Positions 1-8,836 of a stretch of 64,000 nt of DNA are shown one piece after another. Within the stretch, counting starts at the first letter, position 1. Each line of letters begins with the position of its first letter. The notes under the pieces are model-generated. The model saw only the letters and a list, made by a program, of their open reading frames with translations, did not search any database and had not been told where the DNA came from. The position numbers and the translations under genes were made by a program. Source of the DNA: Vibrio sp. MEBiC08052 (GTDB lineage Bacteria; Pseudomonadota; Gammaproteobacteria; Enterobacterales; Vibrionaceae); contig NZ_KQ947475.1 of NCBI RefSeq assembly GCF_001506075.1, forward strand, positions 3,863,130-3,927,129, read 5' to 3'.

Positions 1-10
1 ATTGAAAACG

Positions 11-1696
11 TTATGCTTTTGTTGATGAACGTGATTCGGATTCAATGATTTGTAATGCGGTTTGTAGTGCTGCCTGAAACTCAGCGAAATAATAATCTTC
101 ACCAATCTGTTGGATGATGCCGACTTTTCGTAGTTTATAAGTGACACGGGCGTTGGCACCGGAGATCATCACTCGGATATTCCGGCGTCTGAAATCCTGA
201 ACCATCTCTTCCAGTGTCTGTAAGCCAGTCATGTCCATAAACGGTACCCATTTCAGGCGTAAGATCAGAATTTGCGGTTTGTCCGGAATACTGTGCATGA
301 CGCGTTCAAAGGCATCGGCCGCCGCAAAGAAAAATGGACCTTCCAGTGCATAAACCGCCAGTTCCTGTGGCAACTGTGTGATGCCCTGACGCACCAGTTC
401 ATCAGCCAGTTCAACATTGGTACTGGCTTTGACTTCGACACTTGTTGCCATACGTTTGACAAAGTGCAAAACCGCAATAATGACCCCGATATTGACAGCA
501 ACAACCAGATCGGCAAAAACCGTCAGAAAGAAGGTAATCAGCAGGATCAACACATCCGCTCTCGGGGCCCGTTTCAGCAGTTTGATAAAGTGTCGGGCCT
601 CACTCATATTCCACGCGACCACGAACAGGATCGCACTCAATGTTGCCAGTGGAATGTTCACCGCCAGCGGCGCGAGCAGCAGCAGGATAACAATCAGGGT
701 GGCGGTATGTACCAAGCCGGCCAGCGGACTATTGCCACCGTTACGGATATTGGTCGCTGTCCGGGCGATAGCTCCTGTGGCAGCAATCCCACCGAATAGC
801 GGTGATACCATATTGGCAATGCCCTGACCGATCAGCTCCTGATTTGAATTGTGTCTTGTCCCCGTCATACCGTCAGCAACCACGGCAGACAAGAGTGATT
901 CGATCGCCCCCAACATCGCAATCGCAAATGCAGGGCCGATCAACTGGATCAAGTCAGCCAGACTCGCCTGTGGCAGCGTCACTGACGGTAACCCCTGAGG
1001 AATGCCGCCAAACGCGGTCCCGATGGTGCGGATACCATCCAGATGTAGGGTGTTCTGTAACAGCGTCACAACCACCAGCGCCAGCAGTGGACCGGGAACT
1101 TTAGTCAATTTTGGGATCTTCGGCCCGTAAATGACAATCACCAAAGATAAAAGGGCCAACCCGGTCGTTTGCCAGTTCAGATGAGGTAAAGCGTGATAGA
1201 TGGACAAGAGTTTCTGATGAAAATGTTCACCATGAATTTGCGGTAAACCGAAGAACTCCTGCCACTGTCCGACCCAGATGATGACACCGATACCGCTGGT
1301 AAAGCCAATAATCACCGGATCAGGGATAAACCGAATGATGCTGCCGAGTTTGGTGATGCCCAACAGCAGCAGGAAAACGCCGGCCATCATGGTCGCGATT
1401 TGTAAACCATTGACACCATAGTCGTGGACGACACCGGATAACAGCACAATAAAAGCGCCGGTCGGCCCTGCGATTTGAATGCGGGACCCTCCGAATAACG
1501 ACACGAGTATGCCGGCAATGATTGCCGTATACAGACCTTGTTCCGGTTTGACGCCGGATGCAATGGCAAACGCCATTGCTAAGGGTAAAGCGACCACGCC
1601 GACAATCACACCGGCACTGATATTCCGTAACCATTGAGAAGGATGAAAGAGTCCGGCTTTATAGGACTCATAACAGGCAATCATGACAATAACCAT
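11..1696 (-). CDS. SulP-family anion (sulfate/bicarbonate) transporter with STAS domain
   Basis: A 561-residue inner-membrane protein of normal SulP length. The first ~400 residues are strongly hydrophobic and carry the family sequence GPTGAFIVLLSGVV near residue 77. The last ~110 residues form a soluble STAS domain, with the core FMDMTGLQTL around the position that is phosphorylated in anti-sigma antagonists. SulP proteins exchange or symport sulfate, bicarbonate or other anions; the sequence does not tell which. The start at 1696 has no clear ribosome-binding site, and the Met four codons later is an alternative. It is divergent from the lactate dehydrogenase gene across a ~170-base gap that must hold both promoters. 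The family assignment is firm and the substrate unknown. Confidence 0.9.
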   Translation of the reverse strand: MVIVMIACYESYKAGLFHPSQWLRNISAGVIVGVVALPLAMAFAIASGVKPEQGLYTAIIAGILVSLFGGSRIQIAGPTGAFIVLLSGVVHDYGVNGLQIATMMAGVFLLLLGITKLGSIIRFIPDPVIIGFTSGIGVIIWVGQWQEFFGLPQIHGEHFHQKLLSIYHALPHLNWQTTGLALLSLVIVIYGPKIPKLTKVPGPLLALVVVTLLQNTLHLDGIRTIGTAFGGIPQGLPSVTLPQASLADLIQLIGPAFAIAMLGAIESLLSAVVADGMTGTRHNSNQELIGQGIANMVSPLFGGIAATGAIARTATNIRNGGNSPLAGLVHTATLIVILLLLAPLAVNIPLATLSAILFVVAWNMSEARHFIKLLKRAPRADVLILLITFFLTVFADLVVAVNIGVIIAVLHFVKRMATSVEVKASTNVELADELVRQGITQLPQELAVYALEGPFFFAAADAFERVMHSIPDKPQILILRLKWVPFMDMTGLQTLEEMVQDFRRRNIRVMISGANARVTYKLRKVGIIQQIGEDYYFAEFQAALQTALQIIESESRSSTKA

Positions 1697-1869
1697 TAAA
1701 AGAGAAAGGAGAACAGATCTTACAACGATGTTTTACACTGTAAAGAGCAAAACTAGTAATAATTTTATGATTTCGGTATAAAACCAAGGCGGGCAGCAAA
1801 CGATACTCAACATAAACTCAATACAATAACAACCGCTGCCGTTGATTGTTCAGTCTGAGGAATGAAGTT

Positions 1870-2859
1870 ATGAAAATATCAGTTTTTAGCTCGAAAGCTT
1901 ATGATCAGGCGTATTTTACCCAAGCCAATCAGGAATATGGATTCGAACTTGAGTTTTACGAAGTCCGGCTAGATCAAAAAACCGCCAAGCTCGCGCATAA
2001 TAGCCCGGTTGTCTGTGCATTTGTCAATGATGATTTGTCTGAGCCGGTGCTACAGACCTTAGCTGCCAATGGAACCCGATTACTGGCAATGCGTTGTGCC
2101 GGTTATAACAATGTCGATCTGGAAGCCGCCAAAAAGTACAACATCACCGTGGTGCGTGTACCGGCATACTCTCCTGAAGCGGTGGCAGAGCATACCGTCG
2201 GTTTAATGATGACCCTCAATCGGCGGATTCATAAAGCCTATCAGCGCACCCGTGATGCAAATTTTTCACTCGATGGATTAGTCGGGTTCAATATGCATGG
2301 CAAAACCGCCGGTATTATCGGGACCGGAAAAATCGGTATAGCGACCCTGCGGATTCTGAAAGGATTCGGCATGCGGTTATTGGTGAATGACCCTTATGAA
2401 AACCCAGCGGCACTGGAGCTCGGGGCAGAATATGTTGATTTAGATACCTTATTGCAAGCGTCGGATGTGATTAGCTTGCACTGTCCGCTATTCAAAGAGA
2501 ATCACCATATGCTGGATGCTCAGGCCTTTGCCAAAATGAAAAAAGGTGTGATGATCATCAACACCAGCCGGGGCGCATTACTCAATGCTCTGGATGCAAT
2601 TGAAGCCCTCAAGCAGGGGGTTATCGGTTCTCTGGGGCTGGATGTGTACGAAGAAGAACAAGAGCTGTTCTTTGAAGATAAATCCAACATTGTGATTACC
2701 GATGATGTGTTCCGCCGTTTATCGGCTTGCCATAACGTGCTGTTCACCGGCCATCAGGCGTTTCTGACCAAGGAAGCATTACTCTCCATTGCCAACACCA
2801 CATTCGATAATGTGCATTGCTTCCAGCAAGATGTTCTCAGTGGCAACGAAGTCGAGTAG
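1870..2859 (+). CDS. ldhA: D-lactate dehydrogenase (fermentative, NAD-dependent)
   Basis: Reduces pyruvate to D-lactate with NADH in the cytoplasm, regenerating NAD during fermentation. The 329-residue protein has the same length as E. coli LdhA. The nucleotide-binding motif GIIGTGKIG lies near residue 152. The catalytic residues of the D-2-hydroxyacid dehydrogenase family are visible as NTSRGALLNA (Arg), the acidic DVYEEE stretch (Glu) and LFTGHQAFLT (His). I chose the ATG at 1870 rather than an upstream in-frame TTG at 1846 because GAGG lies about 10 bases before it and the length then matches the family. The gene stands alone and is followed by the qrr RNA gene on the same strand. Confidence 0.92.
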   Translation: MKISVFSSKAYDQAYFTQANQEYGFELEFYEVRLDQKTAKLAHNSPVVCAFVNDDLSEPVLQTLAANGTRLLAMRCAGYNNVDLEAAKKYNITVVRVPAYSPEAVAEHTVGLMMTLNRRIHKAYQRTRDANFSLDGLVGFNMHGKTAGIIGTGKIGIATLRILKGFGMRLLVNDPYENPAALELGAEYVDLDTLLQASDVISLHCPLFKENHHMLDAQAFAKMKKGVMIINTSRGALLNALDAIEALKQGVIGSLGLDVYEEEQELFFEDKSNIVITDDVFRRLSACHNVLFTGHQAFLTKEALLSIANTTFDNVHCFQQDVLSGNEVE

Positions 2860-2980
2860 TTTTGCAAAATAAAAATAGATTTGCATTTTAAGAATAGCAT
2901 ATGAGTTTTACTGTATTGCGAGTAGATTGATATTTATACGAATCATTTAAAATCAAATGGTTAAGTTAAAAATAAAAAAC

Positions 2981-2996
2981 TGGCACGCATACTGCA
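2981..2996 (+). promoter_or_regulatory. Sigma-54 promoter of qrr
   Basis: The sequence TGGCACGCATACTGCA has the -24 GG and -12 GC dinucleotides ten bases apart, as sigma-54 requires. It lies about 12 bases before the start of the Qrr RNA, as in characterised Vibrio qrr genes, which are activated by phosphorylated LuxO. Possible LuxO half-sites (TTGCA followed by an A/T-rich triplet) occur about 115-150 bases upstream, at 2862 and 2881, but no full TTGCAWWWTGCAA palindrome is visible. Confidence 0.85.
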
Positions 2997-3006
2997 TTAA
3001 CTAGAG

Positions 3007-3110
3007 TGACCCTTATTAAGCCGAGGGTCACCTAGCCAACTGACGTTGTTAGTGAACCTAATTTGTTCATATTGATAGCCAATCACAATCTTTGTGGTTG
3101 GCTTTTTTTT
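3007..3110 (+). ncRNA. qrr: Qrr quorum-sensing regulatory small RNA
   Basis: Hfq-dependent small RNA of the Vibrio quorum-sensing cascade. In studied species Qrr RNAs are made at low cell density and base-pair with mRNAs such as luxR/hapR, luxO and aphA. The family layout is complete: a first stem with arms at 3006-3013 and 3024-3031, then the highly conserved pairing core CTAGCCAACTGACGTTGTTA, a second region ending near TTTGTTCA, and a Rho-independent terminator at 3077-3110. Length (~104 nt) and the sigma-54 promoter fit. Which of the numbered Qrr copies this is cannot be decided here, because the neighbours (ldhA and a GMC oxidoreductase) are not luxO. Confidence 0.93.
3077..3110 (+). terminator. 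Rho-independent terminator of qrr
   Basis: A 12-bp stem with one G-U-type pair and a 3-base loop, followed by eight T residues. The 27-base hairpin is identical to the one after the putative immunity gene at 12813-12839. Confidence 0.9.
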
Positions 3111-3130
3111 GTGAAGATCAACGTGAATAC

Positions 3131-3157
3131 AGCCAATCACAAAAGTTGTGATTGGCT
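3131..3157 (-). terminator. Hairpin 3' of the GMC oxidoreductase gene
   Basis: A perfect 12-bp stem (AGCCAATCACAA and its complement) with a 3-base loop, 36 bases after the stop of the minus-strand oxidoreductase gene. The stem closely matches the qrr terminator only 27 bases away. On the minus strand no clear T tract follows, so termination is plausible rather than certain. Confidence 0.5.
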
Positions 3158-3193
3158 GTATTGATAAAACCAATTCGCTATCGCATTGAAACG

Positions 3194-4849
3194 CTAGGCG
3201 GCATGTTCTTCTTTCTGATGTCGGTAAAAGTCAGCGTCTGTCGCGGGCTCCAGCGCATTCCCCAGAATGATATCTGCGGCTTTTTCTGCAACCATAATGG
3301 TTGGCGCATACAGGTTACCGTTTGTTATCGCCGGGAAGATGGAAGCATCAACGACACGAAGATTATGCACGCCATGCACTTTGAGTGCAGCGTCTACGAC
3401 TGCCATCTCGTCATAACCCATTTTACAGGTACAACTTGGGTGATAAGCACTTTCACCTTCACGGGCAACAAAATCCAGAATCTCTTCATCTGTCTGCGCA
3501 CTGGCACCGGGGGCCAGCTCTTCACCGCGCAGATCATCAAACGCTGGCTGAGCAATAATATTACGGGAAACCCGAATCGCCTCAACCCACTCTTTTCTTT
3601 CCTGCTCAGTAGACAGGTAGTTGAAGAAGATTTCCGGTTTTTGCTTTGGATCCTTAGATTTGATTTTCACATGACCGCGTACGTCAGTGTTCATCGGGCC
3701 GACATGCAACTGAAAACCGTGTCCGGAACGCGGCGCGCTACCATCATAACGAATCGCCAGCGGGAGGAAATGGAACTGTAAGTTGGGATAGGCCACTTCG
3801 TCATTGCTACGGACAAAACCACCGGCTTCAAAATGGTTGGTTGCCGCAGCTCCTTTGCGTTGGAACAACCAGTCAAACCCAATTTTCGGCTGGTTATACC
3901 ATTTCAGTGCCGGATACAGACTCACCGGCTTTTTACAGGCGTACTGAACATATAACTCGAGGTGATCCTGAAGATTTTCACCGACGCCGGGCAAATGGTG
4001 TACCGGGGAAATGCCCAGAGTTTTCAGCTCTTCTTCATGACCAATACCGGACAGTTGCAGTAACTGAGGCGAATTGATCGCACCGCCACAAGAAATAATC
4101 TCACCGCCATACACAGTCTTGGTCGAGCCGCGTTTGGTATATTCAACACCAATGGCAGTTTTTCCGTCAAACAGGACCCGGTTTGCGGTTGCACCCGTAA
4201 TCACCGTTAAGTTTTCCCGGTGCATGACCGGATGCAGGTAAGCTCGTGCAGCACTATAACGACGTCCCCGATAAATATTCTGGTCGAAGATACCAAAACC
4301 TTCCTGCTGATAGCCATTTACATCATCAGTCAGTGGATATCCGGCCTGCTGACTCGCTTCAAAAAAAGCATTAAACAGTGGGTTATCGCAATTTGCCGTG
4401 GTGACTTTTAGCGGCCCATTTGAACCATGATACTCGTCAGCACCTTGCAAGCGGGTTTCACACTTACGAAAATAAGGTAAACAGTGTTTATAACTCCAGT
4501 CTTCCAGACCTTCTGATTTTGCCCATTTTTCGTAATCCATGGCATTACCACGGATATAGATCATACCGTTAATACAACTGCTGCCACCCAGAACTTTCCC
4601 TCTCGGCTGAGCAATCTTACGGTTATGCATATATGGTTCAGGCTCTGATTCATACAGCCAGTTATATGTGCCGTCTGTCAGCAAATAAGTCAGTGCTGCC
4701 GGCATATGAATGCGGAAATCGAATCGGTGATCCGGACGACCTGCTTCTAAGACTAAAACCTTGTGCTTAGGATTTGCACTCAGCCTGTTTGCCAATACAC
4801 AACCCGCTGAGCCACCGCCCACGATAATATAATCGTAAGTCTGTGCCAT
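3194..4849 (-). CDS. Choline-dehydrogenase-like GMC flavoprotein oxidoreductase
   Basis: A 551-residue FAD enzyme of the glucose-methanol-choline family; E. coli BetA, its closest well-known relative by eye, is 556 residues. The FAD-binding motif is IIVGGGSAGCVLANRL near the N-terminus. The first GMC signature is GKVLGGSSCINGMIYIRG and the second GGAINSPQLLQLSGIG. The catalytic histidine region reads YHPSCTCKMG, with NGNLYAPTIM near the end. BetA oxidises choline to betaine aldehyde, but no betB, betI or choline transporter is nearby. The preceding gene is a FadR-type regulator, so the enzyme may act on another alcohol. It probably shares a transcript with that regulator (95-base gap). No signal peptide. 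Confidence 0.85.
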   Translation of the reverse strand: MAQTYDYIIVGGGSAGCVLANRLSANPKHKVLVLEAGRPDHRFDFRIHMPAALTYLLTDGTYNWLYESEPEPYMHNRKIAQPRGKVLGGSSCINGMIYIRGNAMDYEKWAKSEGLEDWSYKHCLPYFRKCETRLQGADEYHGSNGPLKVTTANCDNPLFNAFFEASQQAGYPLTDDVNGYQQEGFGIFDQNIYRGRRYSAARAYLHPVMHRENLTVITGATANRVLFDGKTAIGVEYTKRGSTKTVYGGEIISCGGAINSPQLLQLSGIGHEEELKTLGISPVHHLPGVGENLQDHLELYVQYACKKPVSLYPALKWYNQPKIGFDWLFQRKGAAATNHFEAGGFVRSNDEVAYPNLQFHFLPLAIRYDGSAPRSGHGFQLHVGPMNTDVRGHVKIKSKDPKQKPEIFFNYLSTEQERKEWVEAIRVSRNIIAQPAFDDLRGEELAPGASAQTDEEILDFVAREGESAYHPSCTCKMGYDEMAVVDAALKVHGVHNLRVVDASIFPAITNGNLYAPTIMVAEKAADIILGNALEPATDADFYRHQKEEHAA

Positions 4850-4880
4850 TAAGTATCCTCCATCGCTTTATTTGTTTTTT

Positions 4881-4929
4881 CCAAGCGCTATCTGCCCGGG
4901 CAATATGTGCCCAGAGCGATATGGCTTGG
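4881..4929. other. Imperfect inverted repeat between regulator and oxidoreductase genes
   Basis: CCAAGC at 4881 pairs with GCTTGG ending at 4929, and inner segments GGGCA/TGCCC also pair, giving a long imperfect stem in the 95-base gap of the presumed operon. It could be an mRNA processing or attenuation structure. Only the sequence symmetry supports this. Confidence 0.35.
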
Positions 4930-4944
4930 AGTCATATTGATTTC

Positions 4945-5685
4945 TTAGTTTGAATGCCGATCCAGACATTCCTGCAATAATAAGTAGTGGCGGCTAATCG
5001 ACGCCTGAAGTTTGAGTGGTTCTCGGTTGATAATCTGCTCTGCGGTATGACGCCAGTTCTCTACCGTCTTACGCAGAAAATCGGGATCGTTGTAGAGGTT
5101 GTTATCATAAGAACCAAACCCTTGTTGCATCGCGTGCATGACCCATTCAAAAATGGCGTTATTGGCCATTTCAGCCATGAGTATATTCAGCCTGCGATCG
5201 GCTTCTGCCAGTTCACCAAAATCCAGACAAGGCTGGGCGGCGATATTTTCCAGATGCTCGACGCATTCCAGCATTTGTGATTTCTGCTTTTCTGTCGCAC
5301 GCGATACAGCGAACAGTGCAATACTCTGATCGACACTTTCCCGGAACTCAGCTATCTCATAAGCATCGATATGCTTTTGTTTCAAAAACAGAGCCAAAGA
5401 CTCACTGATGTTCGAAACATCGACCTGCTTAATAAATGCGCCACCTTTAGGGCCTTTGCGTATTTCTATCAGCCCTTTTTGTTTCAAAGCTCTGATCGCT
5501 TCTCTTATCACGCCACGTCCGGTTCCGAACTGGATCTGTAACTCCCGCTCACTAGGAAGAGAATCACCGGGAAGTAAAGTCTCATTCAGAATGGCTGATT
5601 CGATCTGAAGCGCGATATCTTCACTTGCCCGCCCAACCTGAGCTGGCGTGAACAAATTGTCTGTTGTCGATCTATCTGCTGCCAA
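4945..5685 (-). CDS. FadR-subfamily GntR transcriptional regulator
   Basis: A 246-residue DNA-binding protein with an N-terminal winged helix (residues ~20-85, including the typical LPSERELQIQFGTGRGVIREAIRAL region, here split by family-conserved positions) and a helical FCD ligand-binding domain after about residue 95. The start is a TTG at 5685, chosen because AGGTGG sits five bases upstream. It lies 95 bases before the GMC oxidoreductase on the same strand and presumably controls it. Two palindromes upstream match the TGGT-N3-ACCA operator pattern of this subfamily, suggesting autoregulation. The effector is unknown; for FCD proteins it is commonly a small organic acid. Confidence 0.87.
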   Translation of the reverse strand: MAADRSTTDNLFTPAQVGRASEDIALQIESAILNETLLPGDSLPSERELQIQFGTGRGVIREAIRALKQKGLIEIRKGPKGGAFIKQVDVSNISESLALFLKQKHIDAYEIAEFRESVDQSIALFAVSRATEKQKSQMLECVEHLENIAAQPCLDFGELAEADRRLNILMAEMANNAIFEWVMHAMQQGFGSYDNNLYNDPDFLRKTVENWRHTAEQIINREPLKLQASISRHYLLLQECLDRHSN

Positions 5686-5720
5686 ATTTCCACCTGTACT
5701 ATTTTTTGTTGTCGCGTTTT

Positions 5721-5737
5721 TATTGGTACGACCAATA
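5721..5737. promoter_or_regulatory. FadR/GntR-type operator 1
   Basis: TATTGGTACGACCAATA is a perfect palindrome with 7-base arms around a 3-base centre. It contains the GT-N3-AC core typical of FadR-subfamily operators and lies 36 bases upstream of the regulator's start codon, as an autoregulatory site would. Confidence 0.7.
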
Positions 5738-5798
5738 TGCTAACAATTTTAAGGGTTACTTTGCAAATTGGCTCAATTTAAGTGAAAAAACGCAATTT

Positions 5799-5809
5799 TG
5801 GTACTACCA
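5799..5809. promoter_or_regulatory. FadR/GntR-type operator 2
   Basis: TGGTACTACCA repeats the 11-base core of operator 1 with one changed centre base, 75 bp away centre to centre (about seven helical turns), which would allow looping between two bound dimers. Confidence 0.6.
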
Positions 5810-6268
5810 TAAAAATCACGCATATAACCATTTGATTTTCATGGTTAATGTCTCAAGCTATTACCTTCTCTTATGTGTTGTGGCCGAAGAGTCGATACTG
5901 TTAAAATTTTTGATATTTATTTTTAAAATCAATGGATTGAAAATATTTTTGATCTGTTTGTCGGTATGATTAAACATTTATTCAATTGAAGTGCTGTTGA
6001 GCTGAGTGTTCGAGTGTTAAACATTGTGGATATTACACAAGGCCTTGAAGCTGAGCTGGTGAAGACGCTATCAAAATAGTCTGTGGTATCCCGAATCGAT
6101 GCATGAGTAACATTCTGTCATCGATGTCTGTCATTGTTGTTGATTCGATAACTTGGGGAATAATTAAAAGATGAATATAAATATTTGGTCATTTGTGAGT
6201 TTTGCATCAAATATATAAAAAATATGATTGTTCTACTCAAAAATAATAATAAATATTTGTTTATATTT
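5810..6268. other. A/T-rich intergenic region
   Basis: About 460 bases without a credible gene, markedly A/T-rich like many silenced accessory-region promoters. It separates the regulator from the first split TPS operon. I see no RNA or repeat in it. Confidence 0.5.
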
Positions 6269-6314
6269 ATATCAATGATATTATTTGCGATCTATATTTG
6301 TCATTTTCATGACA
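6269..6314 (+). promoter_or_regulatory. Two-palindrome control module of split-TPS operon 1
   Basis: ATATCAATGATAT (6269-6281) and TGTCATTTTCATGACA (6299-6314) are perfect inverted repeats separated by 17 bases. The same pair, in the same order and with exactly 17 bases between, precedes operon 2 at 23197-23242 although the surrounding DNA differs. This suggests a shared regulator binding both operons. Confidence 0.6.
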
Positions 6315-6379
6315 TTTGTCTGTTTTTTAATCGTTATGGAAAATTGATATAACTTAATATATTCACAATTGATAATGTA

Positions 6380-8767
6380 TTGGTGGTTTCGATTTTTCTG
6401 GGTTTATTCAATTCCGGGGTCAGTGCTGGTTATATGTGTTCCTTGCAAAGTGTTCAATTATTTCTCTGTGTACTGTTGCTATCTATTTTTAGACCAGCTT
6501 TTGGTCAGGTCGTCGCAGGAAACGAGAAGAGTGGTGCCGAACAAGTATCGGTGAGTCAACGTTCCAATCAATATTATATCCAAATTGCAAAAGCAAACGA
6601 CTATGGTGTGTCATTGAACTATTTCGATAGCTTTGATACTCAGGGAAAAGATATTGTTCTACTTAATTCTCCTGTCATGAATGTTAAGGTGGCTCAGGCA
6701 CCGGCACAAACAATTGTATTGATTGTTAATGATAGCCAGCTTGCCAGTATCAAAAATATTCGGGTGGAAGGTCATGCCGCTGATATTGTGCTTGCTGCTC
6801 CGAAAGGAATTCGTTGTGACGGTTGTTCAATCGCTAATGCTGAGCGCGTAACACTCGCGACCGGCACAATTAAGTCAGATTACGGTGAACTGGAAACAAT
6901 TAAGATCACCAATGGCAGTATGGAAATTACCGGGAGTGGATTGACAGCTACCGATTTATCTTTACTCGATATTGCAGCGGGCCGTGTACTGGTGGATGCG
7001 CCATTCAGAACCAATATGAAAGGTATCGTCTCGACCCGGAATCATCAGCAGGTCAAAGAAATTGACGTGGCCGGAGAATTAGAAGTTTCGAACGGTGATG
7101 TACAAATTATCGTCGGGCAGAATCATTTCCGTTATTCAGACAGGCAATCGGATGCGTATTATAAGAATTTCTCTGTTAAAGAGTATGGTTCGATATATCC
7201 ACTGGAAATTACCAATAAAGGAAAATTTGCTGTTGGTAACCTTCATCTTGAATCAACTTATGATAACGGTACGGTTTTCGTCGGTGGTCAGATCAAGGCT
7301 CAGGGCGCTTGGGCTTATGTCGGGCGATATAATGATCAAAGTATTGTTCCGCTGGAATCGGTAAAAGTCAGATCGAACGGTAGTGTTTATCTTTCCGACC
7401 AAATCATTGCTGCCAATCGGGTTGATATTGAGTCAACAGGGCCTATTGAGGTTAAAGCTTTATCAGCGGGAAATAACTATTTATTGGATAGCATTTCTGC
7501 CGCTGAGGTGAATATTGCAGCTGTTGGCGCGATGAAAAATGCAGGGGCGATTGTTGCAGAATCAATCTATGTTTCAGCACAAGAAATAACCAATGAAGGC
7601 GATATTGAGTCGACACGGGATTTATATCTCAATGGTAAATCTGGAGTGGTAAACCAGTATGGTGGTGTGATTCTTGGTGAAAACATTGAGCTGACATCTG
7701 AAAAGGATGTAATGAACGGTCAGCTTTATCCGTTCAAAGCTTCAGAATGGTGTACCTATAGCCAAAGACCAATTATATCGGATCATTCACTAGAAACTGG
7801 TGGCAAAGTATCTGTTCCACCGTTTAAAGGATGTGGCAAAGTTGATGTTGATTCTCTTAGTGCTTATATATTGGGACAAAACATTAAGGTTGAAGCTCAA
7901 AATTTCACCAATGCCAATCCTTATGAAGTCTCAAGAAATAGTTATACAGATCCTGAACTGAAATTAGATTTTATCAAAAGTTCTCAGGTTGTTATTTCAG
8001 CGGAGTCCATTCTGGAGTTTCATCTCAAGGAGCGGCTTTGGAATATGTCAGCGGTTGCAGAGTCTTGGACAGGAAATGTCGTTTTAGATGTGCCGCTGAT
8101 TGACAATGAACGATACCATATCTGGGCTGATACCTATACAACAAAGTCCCCTCAGGTTACTTGCACAAGAAAAGAAGGTGAACAGGGAAGCCCAATCATG
8201 ACGTATGAGAGGAAAGAGTTGTGTCTAGTGAATCCCAATATCTTAGTCGATAAAAAAATACAGTACATTAAAGTATTATCCCCACCGGCTCGATTGAATG
8301 TCGGCGGTAGCCTTGTATTAAAAAGTAATATGTTTAGCAATGAGCATAGTAGTGTTGAAGTCAGGAAAGATGTTTCTGGATCGGTTCGTAACGTATGGAT
8401 GGAAGGGTTGAAGCTTCGGGATATTTTTGAACAAACAACAACTCAGTATCACTCGAGAAGGTATTGTTCTAAACGTATTCTCAGACATTGTGTCAGGCAT
8501 AAGGTAGATGTTTGGAAAACGTCAACTACTCAATTAATTAAAAATGAAGTTACAGCTGAATTTCCGTTTATTTTTTATGTCGATGGGCATATTCATGAGG
8601 GTTTTGGCAGTGATTCTTATTCATTGCAGAATGTCACATTCGGTCCTTATGCAACTGCGTACACTCCTCCACCTTTACCACCATCTAAGCCAAGTAAATA
8701 TGTGCCGATATTTAATGGGGAAATTACTATCTTCATTCCTAATCCCTCTTATCAGGAGGGCCAATGA
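6380..8767 (+). CDS. TPS-domain (filamentous-haemagglutinin-like) exoprotein, N-terminal half, copy 1
   Basis: A 795-residue secreted-type protein. After a hydrophobic signal region (ending about ...FRPAFG) comes a two-partner-secretion domain: NQYYIQIAKAN, GVSLNYFDSF and IVLLNSPVM align with the GVS-NxxxxF-LNNS pattern, and AAPKGIRCDGCSIANAERV corresponds to the NPNGI.C.GC.FxNT segment of FHA and CdiA. The usual NPNG is APKG here. Beta-helix-like sequence follows, then a Cys-containing segment (RRYCSKRILRHC) and a proline-rich tail. TPS domains are recognised by an Omp85-family TpsB pore; none is encoded in the window. The TTG at 6380 is uncertain and ATG 6434 is an alternative; neither has a good ribosome site. 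The next large gene continues the usual exoprotein order, so the pair looks like one CdiA-like protein split in two. Confidence 0.8.
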   Translation: MVVSIFLGLFNSGVSAGYMCSLQSVQLFLCVLLLSIFRPAFGQVVAGNEKSGAEQVSVSQRSNQYYIQIAKANDYGVSLNYFDSFDTQGKDIVLLNSPVMNVKVAQAPAQTIVLIVNDSQLASIKNIRVEGHAADIVLAAPKGIRCDGCSIANAERVTLATGTIKSDYGELETIKITNGSMEITGSGLTATDLSLLDIAAGRVLVDAPFRTNMKGIVSTRNHQQVKEIDVAGELEVSNGDVQIIVGQNHFRYSDRQSDAYYKNFSVKEYGSIYPLEITNKGKFAVGNLHLESTYDNGTVFVGGQIKAQGAWAYVGRYNDQSIVPLESVKVRSNGSVYLSDQIIAANRVDIESTGPIEVKALSAGNNYLLDSISAAEVNIAAVGAMKNAGAIVAESIYVSAQEITNEGDIESTRDLYLNGKSGVVNQYGGVILGENIELTSEKDVMNGQLYPFKASEWCTYSQRPIISDHSLETGGKVSVPPFKGCGKVDVDSLSAYILGQNIKVEAQNFTNANPYEVSRNSYTDPELKLDFIKSSQVVISAESILEFHLKERLWNMSAVAESWTGNVVLDVPLIDNERYHIWADTYTTKSPQVTCTRKEGEQGSPIMTYERKELCLVNPNILVDKKIQYIKVLSPPARLNVGGSLVLKSNMFSNEHSSVEVRKDVSGSVRNVWMEGLKLRDIFEQTTTQYHSRRYCSKRILRHCVRHKVDVWKTSTTQLIKNEVTAEFPFIFYVDGHIHEGFGSDSYSLQNVTFGPYATAYTPPPLPPSKPSKYVPIFNGEITIFIPNPSYQEGQ

Positions 8768-8835
8768 TGACCTATTGTCATTCTGTTTTTGCAAGCATGA
8801 TTCATTTATGCAGTGGTTTCAAATTCGGTAGATAA
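8764..8835 (+). CDS. 23-codon relay ORF between the two exoprotein genes, copy 1
   Basis: This tiny ORF starts at ATGATG overlapping the stop of the upstream gene (ATGA) and is preceded three bases away by the very strong ribosome site AGGAGGG (8754-8760). It ends with TAA one base before the ATG at 8837 of the next large gene, which has no ribosome site of its own. A counterpart in operon 2 (25638-25682) also begins Met-x-Tyr-x-His-x-Val-Phe after its first residue(s). The most likely role is to couple translation of the two large genes; the peptide itself may have no function. Confidence 0.45.
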   Translation: MMTYCHSVFASMIHLCSGFKFGR

Positions 8836-8836
8836 G

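Noticed and set aside
3152..3781. A 209-codon plus-strand frame opposite the GMC oxidoreductase
   Set aside because: It lies within a well-supported gene on the other strand and reads as non-protein-like.
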